Of a DNA stretch of 64,000 bases, positions 23,793 to 33,513 are shown piece by piece (position 1 is the stretch's first letter; each line of letters starts with the position of its first letter). The DNA comes from Rhizophagus clarus (lineage: Eukaryota; Glomeromycota; Glomeromycetes; Glomerales; Glomeraceae), in assembly GCA_015698045.1 (NCBI GenBank), contig BLAL01000086.1, forward strand, positions 620,001-684,000, in the 5' to 3' direction. Below the pieces are notes generated by a model. The model had not been told where the DNA came from, did not search any database, and saw only the letters and a list, made by a program, of their open reading frames with translations. The position numbers and the translations under genes are program-made.

Positions 23793-23812
23793 TGTGACAT
23801 TTCCACTGACTG
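23793..23812 (-). repeat. Right TIR of the 4.3-kb element
   Basis: 20-bp perfect inverted match to 19492-19511; CTAA outside. Confidence 0.9.
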
Positions 23813-23816
23813 CTAA

Positions 23817-25480
23817 TAATGGATCTAATGACGTAAATGAAAATAATGAATAATAAAAACCTGGATCCACTGAATTGTCATTCGCACTGAACTTTACTTT
23901 TGGAGGAATAAAAAGAAACAATGGAAAAAATACAGTATTTTCTTATCAAAGTGAGAAATTGTTTTCTAAATAAACTGGTTTAAATCCATAACAACGAGAA
24001 ATGGAAGTAACAAAATGATGTGAAAGTTGAGAAAAGATGACAAAAAAGCGTTGAGCTTTTGCGAGTGAGTCTATTAAGTATACTTTGTATTAAAAAGAAT
24101 TGCTCAAATGTGTTTTAAAAGCAAGATTAAGGGAATATTCAAATTTATTTTCTCTATATCTTGGATCAGTTGTAATTTTTTTTTTTTCAAAGGTCGTGTA
24201 GTCAGTTGTAATTAGTTATTCTTGACTAATGAATTTAGAATAAATTTTCTATAACTCATAAGTCATAACTGTTGATATTAGAGCTTTTTAAAAAAATTGA
24301 CCGAAAAAGACTTTAGATAAATTAGTTCACGCGAACAAAATTTGTTAATAAACTGTGAAACATTTTTCATAAATTCGGTATAATGGAAATAATATCTATA
24401 CTTTTGAAAGAAATATTTTGTCATAGTAAGTTATAGAAGTGTAACCTACGAATATTATCATAAAAAATTGTGAACAAAAATTAAAATCACAATGCTCAAT
24501 ACCAGATAAAAAATCGTAAAAGAATTACTGTACAAAGAGAGAGAAATTAAAGAGAACAGAATTAGTAATGATTGCTCGACGAAAGGCTAATGTTCTATGT
24601 AGCAGCAAATTCAATGTGGAGAGTAATTTATTCAGATCAATTACGTAAATTATCTCAAAAAATATTGAACATATAAAATTATTTGGATAAAATAGATTAT
24701 TGCAATAGAAAGAAGTATATAAGATCGTTGTTGCAAAGTTCTATCTCTTGATATGATTCCAATCTAAAATTCTTTCAGCATCAGTTAAATTAATCATCAC
24801 ATATTTTTGTATAATAGGTTCATTCATCACAGAAAAGTTTTGTATAAAATTCCTTTCAAATAATAGTTATATATAATGGTGAATACCATGCTTCAAAAAG
24901 AACACTCTCATCAAAAAAATAGTTAAGATTTATGGGTGTTGAAACTCTTTGAATCTTTTTTTTTTTTTTTTTTTTATTTATTTATTTAAAATTTATCTGA
25001 TCGCGTGTTACGATCAGCCATTCCCCTCCGCTTTCATAATCCATAAACTTCTGGAGGTCGTTTTTTTTCGGTTTATTAGACAGCAAAAAATCCTACTTGC
25101 CCACGTCGTCATTTTCAACGATCACGTGTTTGGGCGTGTTTAATTAGGAACCGAGTGGTGTTCGTCAATTGCAATAAATACTGTAATCCAAGTCATAAAT
25201 ATACATTATTTAAAGAATTCATTAAGATACAATTGGTTCAATCATTGTCTTTGGAAGTTTATGTCTTAAACATAATTCGAATTCAAGAAATAAGATTAGA
25301 AAGATTATGTACACACTCATTCTACACATTTGTATTTAAAATATTTTCGAAAAATATATTATAAGATAAATTTAAATATTGACATTTTTTTAATATATTA
25401 TTATAATATCTTTTGCAAATTCAAAAAAATATTATGTGTACATAAATGTAAAGAGAATTATACTATTTGAATTTAGGAGC
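23817..25480. other. Intergenic, no gene seen
   Basis: AT-rich, with poly-T tracts at about 24178-24187 and 24956-24975. Small ORFs here are unsupported by motif or composition. Confidence 0.5.
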
Positions 25481-25489
25481 TAAGTACTG

Positions 25490-25680
25490 TCCACATGATA
25501 TCTTCAAGACACCTTTTTGTCAACCATACCGGGGGACTCTAACCAAAAAAAACTGCTTTGTTAGGGTGGTAAAAGTGTGGTAAAGCTAATTTGATACTAA
25601 AAAGCTATCAAGCTCCTCCTTAAATTCCTAGGCTCACCAAATTATTATTTTAGCATATCTCACTTTATTAGTATTTTTTC
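25490..25680 (-). repeat. 3' flank duplicated downstream of two MACPF-like genes
   Basis: The segment around 25495-25645 ('tgatatcttc', then a 'gggggactc' block, then 'gctaatttgatactaaaaag') has a diverged counterpart at 30185-30275 ('tgatatcttt', 'gggggtcca', 'gctaaattgaaactaaaaaa'). It lies in the same position downstream of the two neighbouring genes, so the duplication unit included their 3' flanks. Confidence 0.65.
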
Positions 25681-25702
25681 GGGATTGTGCGGTGATGCGT
25701 TA

Positions 25703-28053
25703 TTATTCACCGCGGGTGGTGCGGGTAGTGTTATTATTCTTATTTTCCACGGGTGGCGCGGATGTTGCCTTATTATCATCCTTCACAGGTGTAATATTAA
25801 TCATACTCATTAACTCGCTTTTTATTTGAGATACTAAAAGTAAAAATAAATTAACGTCATTACATAATGATATTAAGACAAATCTTGGTTAAGCTTACCT
25901 CCACCCACAAATCCGTTTGAGACGTTTGAGAGTACTTTTTTTTCCATAAAACAAAATAAATTAATGTCATTATATAATATTAGGACAAATCTTGGTTAAG
26001 CTTACCTTCGTTCCCGCTTTTTATTATTTGGGATGCTATTTTTTTTTTAAAAAAGTAAAAATAAATTAAATCATTATATTAATATTAAGACAAATCTTGG
26101 TTAAGCTTACCTCCGTTTGAGACGTTTGAGAGTACTTTTTTTTCCATTAAATAAAAATAAATTAATGCCATTATATATATTAGGACAAATATTGGTTAAG
26201 CTTACCTTCATTTAATCTAGCATCTTTGCCTAAATAGTTGAAATAATTAGCAAATTAATTTACAATTACTTAATGATTAATACTGAATCAAACTAACTTT
26301 TGCCTTGTGAATTGGCATAATATTTCTTAAGGGTATCAAGGATATCAGAGGCAAGACCATCCCTAATGATAAAACAATGCATTATTATAATTATAAAAGA
26401 AAAATTACAAGTACAAAAGAAATACCTTTTAAATGGAATGAAGAATGAACATTTAAGATCACGTGCCGATATTCTCGATGAATCTTTGTTGTCAAGGAAT
26501 TTAACTTCAATTTGTGCTAACCGTTGTTTCAAGAGAATTTGCTCGCTTTTATTTAAACATAAACTAACAAATTTCGGAAAAATTTTGAATTCATTGTTAT
26601 CAACGGTAACAATATTACAATCCATTTTTTTTATGGATATCTGTTTTTCAAAAGTAGGATCATTTTTTGGTATGACAAGTACATTGAAGCTAAACTTGGG
26701 TAGTTTCACACTTCTTTTTTCTCTTAAAGAATAGGAAAATGTATGTAATTCTTTGTAATCATTAGAAAAGTAATGTCCAATTAATGAATCCTTTTTATCA
26801 ACAATGGGAATTCCTACACAATGACAGTCCGAAAAATCTACTAATTCAAACATCTTATTATTAGATTCATCATACGGCATATAATCTTTCCTCAAGACAT
26901 TTAATTTCATGTTATTGTTTTCTTTGTTTTTTGAAAAATTGGATTTTAAATCTATATTATAACCGATAACTATCCATCCAATTAAAATTTTTCTGTCGGT
27001 ACGTCTTTCTTTAAGACAATGAATCATAAGTTCTGGTTCTTTATCAGGTGAAGTAAGGATTTGACAATGATAATAATCATTCAAACCAACAACCGTTGCA
27101 AAAATAGAACAATCAACGTTGTTTGAAATAGTTTCTGAGACTTTTGATGGCAATTTTAAAATTTTCGTCTTATAATTATCATCTATATTTTCTTCAACAT
27201 CAACATTGCCAACATTATTATCTTTTTCGATTGTTATGACAGAATAAAGAATTTTCTTTTCAAAAAACGAATATATTTTTTCACGTAAACTAGCATCAAC
27301 AAAGTGAAATATACTCTCTTGTTCTTGAAATTTCATGCAATTCCAATTTCTACAATAATTTAATTTAAATTCATTTTCTATTCGACCGCCAAAGATAATT
27401 TTAGTAGGAATGGATTGACCATATTTTTTGGTAATTTCCTCAAATTTTTTAATACTTCCATTGTCTAATTCTTTTACGGCGTCGTTCACATCTTCTATAA
27501 AAGTTTTGTTTGCTTTTAATTTATCAATTTCAAAATATGCCTTTTTATATATGCGATTAGATTCAGAAAGTGAAACATTTTCGTCTGATGATCTCATATT
27601 CGAGTCGGAAATAAAAGATATATATTGTTTCATCTCTTTTTGATCATCGACACCTCCTTTAATGTCAATTATTTTAGCAGACTGCAATATGAAAGCTCGA
27701 TCATCCGCTCTTTTAATCCCTTCCACGCTTATCAATCCCCTATCCAATTTGTACAATTTATTCAAAAAATTCCAATAAGTTGTGTTATTTACTAAATATA
27801 TGTTGTTCGAATCATTTTCAATAATATCTTTCAACACAAAATCATCTTCATTTCCACGGGATATTTCAACGAATTCGGTTTTGTTTGTATCAACAAATTT
27901 TTGTGAAAATAATAGTTTGTCATTTATCTTATCATCATCTTCAAGTTTTTTGCGAAAATCTGATAAATTAATTTTATCAGTTTCTACAACAATTTTACCA
28001 GAAGGTGGTTGTTCATTTTCTTTAATTATTTTTATTATGATAACCTTACCCAT
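25703..28053 (-). CDS. MACPF-like protein 1, ubiquitin-like N-terminus and mini-exon tail
   Basis: Exons 28053-26426, 26362-26304, 26229-26206, 26134-26111, 26037-26008, 25934-25899 and 25833-25703 give 643 codons; the second intron uses a GC donor. The start is the first ATG (MGKVIIIK). Residues 1-85 look like a beta-grasp/ubiquitin-like domain (DFRKKLEDDDKINDKLLFS...LKDIIE...IYLV). Around residue 220 KKYGQSIPTKIIFGGR resembles the Gly-rich MACPF signature (family YGTHY..LGG), though the His is missing; the rest resembles a Glomeromycotina-expanded family. MACPF proteins form membrane pores or act as non-lytic relatives; the activity here is unknown. The tail comes from four small exons of 24-36 nt, all phase 1, then a TTRTTRGE end. 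If the GC intron is retained the protein stops soon after SQGKS. Paralogue of the next two genes. Confidence 0.75.
25899..26229 (-). repeat. Tandemly duplicated mini-exon/intron array
   Basis: Four mini-exons (24, 24, 30, 36 nt) are separated by near-identical introns starting GTAAGCTTAACCAA and containing 'gatttgtcttaatatta'. Exons at 26134-26111 and 25934-25899 both start TACTCTCAAACGTCTCAAAC. Exon 26037-26008 and the last exon share an 'TCYCAAATAAAAAGCG'-like core. So a two-exon block was duplicated. Confidence 0.8.
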
Positions 28054-28760
28054 TTTAAAAAGAGATTTTTTGATCAAAAAAAAAAAAATGATTTATTTGT
28101 ATTTAACGATACGTGAAATGCAGATCATTATGTTGTACTATACGTAAGGTGAGGTATGATTTCTATGATTTCTTATATCGGCGGTTGCGTAATCACATGT
28201 CATTTGACTATAACAGATAATAACAGATAAATTTATTATTATACCCTTAACATGATTACGGAATTCGCCAAGATGTTTATTTCTGACTAAAATGCATTAG
28301 CTTTTTTTTTTTAAAAAAAAACTCTTCTTTCCTTTTGTACTTCAGTACGCGCAATTGGAAATTATACCATTTTTAGTTTTTACCAAAAATAAAAGTGTAT
28401 ATTTTTTTAATATTCTAATAAAAAAACTGATTACTAGATAGAAATACTTATAATGATAAATCTAGGTGGTTTTGTATTTCCGTGTAACCATCTTTCTTTT
28501 TATATATAAAAAAAATATTGTTCTAAAAAAAAAAATTAGACAAAAAAGGTAGAATATCAACCCTTTTTTTCCTTTTGTACTTTAATGCACATATCAATAT
28601 TAACTAATGATTTTCTTTAAAATGGCAATTATTTCATTTAATTACTTTAAAAAGGGTGTAACTTTTTTTGTGTTGTACTTGATATTTTTTTTTTTTTTAA
28701 ATAAAATTAAAATGAATTAAATAAACATTAAATCCTTGCCGACGTACATTTTTATTTTGA
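28054..28760 (-). promoter_or_regulatory. Upstream region of MACPF-like gene 1 with family-specific boxes
   Basis: Blocks such as 'ccttttgtacttcagtacgc', 'ttggaaattataccattttt' and 'aaaaaggtagaatatcaac' recur here (about 28325-28400 and 28545-28600) and upstream of genes 2 and 3 (32980-33470). Shared upstream sequence suggests either common regulation or simply co-duplication. Confidence 0.6.
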
Positions 28761-30507
28761 ATTTTACGTATATTCGAATCTACATGGCATATATTCGAAT
28801 ATCTAATTTTACATGAATTACAAACGAATGTTTTCTCATTATTTATTCTCATAAAACCTTAACCGTAGCCAATACATACAGTACCTAATATAATACCCGG
28901 GTATCGTGAAAATTGATTAACAATATCCGGGTGGCAATTAGAAAATTTCTTTTTATTAAATTATTACAACTAAAAAATTTCGCGAAACCTTTTTTTATTA
29001 AAAAAAATTTTTTTTTCCTTATAAAATAAACGTTTTTAAATTATCAATTAGTGAATTTGGTTTAGTATCGATACCGAAACCGCAAAAGACAAAAGTATAT
29101 TTAGTATCATTTGTAAAAATCATAAAAATGAAAAAAATTAAACTGTTAGATCCATAACAACATCATCGATGTTAAGAAACTTTTAAATTTATATTTCATT
29201 TCAGGCCAATCCTCATCTTTCCAATAACTTTGTTAATTGCTTCTTTAAATATTCCCGAGTTTTCTCAACTTTTACAGAATAATAACAACCATAAAAAAAA
29301 AAAAAATATCATTAATAATTAGTATATGTAGGATCTCTATCAACTTTGATGAGGCAATAAATAAAAAAGTTCAATTTCTGCTATACTGTAACTTCTGATT
29401 TTTATGCTGTATATGAAGCTCTGTCATTATCCTTTCCAATCACCATATTAAGTAACCAATATCATTTTCGGCTATTGGTTTTGGTGTCCAAGGTGATTTT
29501 GATTTACGTAAATCATTTTCACGAAATTTGTTTCATAGGATACAACATAATTTTAAAGATAAAACTAAAAAACTACAAACGATCCTATCTAAAGCTTCAC
29601 TTAGGGAATCAAGAATTTTTTATATGCTTTGTTATAAACAGCAAATTAATAAAGTTCGGTATACGTTATATTAAGTTTTATATGAAATTCGTTATATCGA
29701 GGTTTTTTTAAATAATAAGAAAATCGTGGGTTCGTTACATCGAGATCAGACTGTACCGCGAAGGGATACAATTTGACGTGATACTACGCATAGTTCTTTG
29801 CAGTACTACGGAAAATTTACATTATTAAAATTTCCTGACGCTAAAAAGTAAAATTTTTACTTTCAAATAAATCTTCTTTAATATTGGACGTTTGAACTAA
29901 CATATGAACCTTAAACATGGCGGACTCATTCAAATAACTAATGAAATATACCACATAACAATCAAAAGTAAATAATTCATCTATTTAACTTTAACAATTT
30001 ATTATAAAAACATCATTTAAGAAATTCACACTTTAAGAAAAAAAAAATTATTATTAATAGTGTTTATATAAGTATCTAATAGAATGTTTTAAACCATAGT
30101 TCATATGAATAGTTATTAATATAAATATTATACATATCAAAAAAACCTATATTGATAGTAAGAATATTCATGTGCATTAGTGTAAGCTTGATATCTTTGA
30201 GAAACTATGGGGGTCCACCAAAGCTAAATTGAAACTAAAAAAGCTATTGAGCTTCTTTTTAAATCCTTTACGATGTCCTGCTTGCAAACCAACTCTAAAT
30301 AAGCTTTCCTTGGATCATTAGGTTCGCAACAAATAATGGTGTAATTATTAAGTAAAATGAAATACGCTTACATTTTTATGTGCAAAATTTAAGGATACTT
30401 TATAATCGTTTTTAATTATCAGATAGACGAGTCCTTTCTTGTTATTATTCTTAATTAACCTAGTCTAAGATTATTCATTATTTTTCTTTATTTTTTCAGC
30501 AGGGATC
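28761..30507. other. Intergenic between MACPF-like genes 1 and 2
   Basis: No gene seen. At about 29655-29755 repeated GTTCGTTAYATCGAG-like motifs resemble the interior of pogo-type MITEs, but I could not find a convincing opposite end. 30180-30330 is the duplicated 3' flank of gene 2. Confidence 0.5.
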
Positions 30508-32745
30508 TTAAAAACAACCACATCTCTTTCGTTTCGCCTTCCCAACTGCTATGCCTCTTGTGCTTGTTGTGTGTTCCGCCTCTCTATTCCCAGCTGTTAT
30601 GCTTCTTGTGCCCGTTGTATCCACCTCGATTGGTATGCTTCTTGTGCCCGTTGTATCCACCTCGATTGGTATGCTTCTTGCGATCGGTTGTCCCGTCTCG
30701 GATGGTATGTCTCTTACAATTGGTTGTCCAGCCTCGGGTGGTATGTCTCTTGTCGTAGGGAACATTTTCTTAAAGTAGCTAAACGCATTCTGTATTCTTC
30801 CTGAAAATAAAATTAAATTAGAACCATTATATATTAATGTTAAGACAAATTTAAGCTTATTCGCAGTTGGTCATTGTCATTGTACTTACCTAAATAGTCT
30901 GATAAAATAAGCAAATTAATTTACAATTAATTACTTAATGATAATGCTGAACCAAACTAAATCTTACCTTGTTCTTGATCCTTATAATATTCATCAGGTT
31001 TAGAATCACTGTTATGATAAAAGACATACGTTATTAAAATTGTAAAAGAAAAGCTACGAAGTACAAAGGAAATACCTTTCAAATGGAATAAAGGATGAGC
31101 ATTTAAGATCACGTGCCGATATTTTCGATGAATTTTTGTTAAGGAACTTAACTTTAATTTGCGTTAACTGTTGATTCAAGAGAATTTGTTCGTTTTCACT
31201 CTTTTCTGAATATAAACTAATAAATTTCGGGAAATTTTTAAATTTATTATAATGATTTTCAACGGTAATCATTTTTTTTTCAAGAGGAATATCACTAATT
31301 TTTTTTTCATCATCATTTCGTTCAGGTTTTGGAATAAAAAGTACATCGAAGCTAAAAGCGGGTAGTTTCACACATTTCTCCTCTTTAAAAGAATAGGCAA
31401 ATGTACGTAATTCCTTGTATTCTTTAGAAAAGTAATGACCAATTAATAAATCCTTTTTATCAAGAACAGGAATTCCTACACAATAATGATTCGGTAAATC
31501 TAATTCTAATTCAAACATCTTATTATAGGATTCATCATACGGTATATAATTCTTTCTCAAAACATTTAATTTCATATCTTTGGTTTCTTTGCTTTTTGAA
31601 AAAATGGATTTTAAATCTGTATCATGACCGACAACCATCCATCCAACTAAAATTTTTCTGTCATTACGTTCTTCTTTAAGACGATGAATAATAAGTTCTG
31701 GTACTTTATCAGGTGAAGTAAGAATTTGACAATGATAATAATCATTCATACCAACAGCTGTTGCAAAGATAGTACAGTCAGTGTTATTTGAAATAAATTT
31801 TGAGACTTCTGATGGTAATGTTTTCACTTTATAATTATCATTTATATTTTCATCATCTTTATTACCTTTATCATCTCTTTCGACTGATTCGATAGTTATT
31901 CCGGAATGAAGAATTTTTTTTCCAAAAAGCGAATATATTTTTTCACGTAAACTAGCATCAACACACTGAAATATACTCTTTTGATCTCGAAATTCTATGT
32001 AATCCCAATTTCTACAATATTTAGTATTTTTTTCTCGACTGCCAAAGATAATTTTAGTAGGAATGAATCGGCCATATTTATTAGTAATATCCTCAAATTT
32101 TTTAGCAATTTCCTCAAAATTTTCAAAATTTTCATCTTTTATGACATCTTTTATGGCGTCGTTCACCTCATCTATAAAAGTTTTGTTCGGTTTTAATTTA
32201 TCAATTTCAAAACACGCTTTTTCATACACATTAAATTTAGAAGGTGAACCATTTTTGTTTTTTATTTCTAATAATCCTGCGAAATTATCATTCGAGTCGG
32301 AAATAAAAAATGAATATTGATCCGTCGCTTTTACCACTTTTACACATGAAACTGTAACTTCTCTAGAGTCAAGTTCATTCATATTAGCAGACTGCAATAT
32401 AAAAGCTCGCTCTTTCACTCTTTCAATCTCTTTTGAGTTTATCATCCATCCTTTATCCAATTGGTGCAATTTATTCAAAAACTTCCAACAAGTTGTTGTG
32501 GCATTTACTAAATACACGTTCGAACTTTCACCAATAATGTCTTCCAACTTAAAATCATCTTCATTTCCACGTGATATTTCAACAACGTCTCCATCAAATT
32601 TTTGTGAAAATGATAATTTGTCGTCTATTTGATTAGTTTTTTCAAGTTTTTCGCGAAATTCTGATAATTTAGCCGTAGGTACTATATCAATTTCGTTATA
32701 AAGTTGTTGGACATTTATCGTCTTTACAACTTCAATTTTATCCAT
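30508..32745 (-). CDS. MACPF-like protein 2, with 9-nt micro-exon and CaaX-like C-terminus
   Basis: Exons 32745-31076, 31008-30968, 30899-30891 and 30800-30508 give 670 codons with consistent phases; the third exon is only 9 nt. Residues 1-85 are a ubiquitin-like region (LSEFREKLEKTNQIDDKLSFS...LEDIIG). KYGRFIPTKIIFGSR marks the MACPF-like core at about residue 230, followed by SIFQCVDASLREKIYS and DCTIFATAVGMNDYYHCQI, both shared with gene 1. The last exon encodes tandem 12-13-residue repeats (RSIPIEVDTTGT type) and ends KAKRKRCGCF. A polybasic stretch before C-G-C-F resembles a prenylation (CaaX) signal, which would tether the protein to membranes; this is inference. Without splicing the ORF stops at 31054, after FLCTS. 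It is head-to-head with gene 3, 768 bp apart. Confidence 0.75.
30597..30680 (-). repeat. 36-bp tandem repeat in last exon of MACPF-like gene 2
   Basis: Two identical units (tatgcttcttgtgcccgttg core) plus diverged neighbours encode the RSIPIEVDTTGT repeats. Confidence 0.8.
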
Positions 32746-33513
32746 CTTTAAGCTTCGTTTAAGAGGTTTTTTTTTTTAATAAAAAAAAAAGAAAATACTT
32801 ATTGCTTTTTGTTATTTAACTTAAATTTCTGCATTAGCCCATCATTTGGTTACACATCTCTACTGCATATCAAGGTAAATAAAAAAAGCAGCATGTGAAT
32901 TATGATTTCATTGTTTCTGACTAAAATTTTTTTTTTTTAAAAAGATGGATAAAAAAGGTAGAACAAAATAGATATATAATCTCATTTAAAAACCCTTTTT
33001 TCCTTGCACTCCGATACACGTACTTGGAAATTATACCATTTTCGCTAAAGGTAAAAGTAAAAAAGACGTAGCACAGTATGTGCATTTTTTAATATTATTC
33101 TAAAAACAAATTAGGTAAAAAAGGTAGAATAATATGTTCTCATTCAAAAACCCTTTTTTTCCTTTTGTACTTCGATGCACGTACTTAAATTATTCCATTT
33201 TTCACCAAAAATAAAAGTTTTTTAACAACCACATTGACACTGCATATCAATATTTTAATGACGAATAAAAAAGATGATTTAAAGGTAGAAATTATTTCAT
33301 CATTTTAATTTAACAACGGTCATTAAAAAGAATAAAAAAGGTGTAGCACGTACGTGCGTTTTATTATTATTATTATTATCTGAAAAAAAAGATTGAATAA
33401 AATACGATATCAATTCCTTTTATACTTTGATATGCGTATTTAGAAATTATACTGTTTTCATAAATAAAAAGGGTTGGTTGGTTAAATTAATTTTTTTTTT
33501 AACAATCCTTAAT
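32746..33513. promoter_or_regulatory. Shared divergent upstream region of MACPF-like genes 2 and 3
   Basis: Three iterations of a block built from 'cccttttttccttttgtact', 'cgatgcacgtacttggaaat' and 'tataccattttc' lie at about 32990-33060, 33145-33205 and 33415-33465. They are accompanied by 'aaaaaaggtagaa'. The same block occurs upstream of gene 1. No TATA or initiator can be fixed by eye. Confidence 0.6.

Larger units (their letters stand above)
19492..23812 (+). mobile_element. 4.3-kb DNA transposon with perfect 20-bp TIRs and CTAA duplication
   Basis: CAGTCAGTGGAAATGTCACA at 19492-19511 is exactly the reverse complement of 23793-23812. CTAA flanks both ends (19488-19491 and 23813-23816). 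The only substantial gene inside is the two-exon ORF 19893-23379, whose frame is intact. The perfect TIRs and open frame argue for recent mobility. The superfamily cannot be assigned by eye: 4-bp duplications occur in several superfamilies (Chapaev, Sola, Academ and others). Confidence 0.88.

Noticed and set aside
24949-25364. 64- and 69-codon ORFs
   Set aside because: Short, one starting in a poly-T tract, with no recognisable motif.
29600-29760. Possible pogo-like MITE end (GTTCGTTACATCGAG motifs)
   Set aside because: No matching opposite terminus or TA-flanked boundary found by eye.
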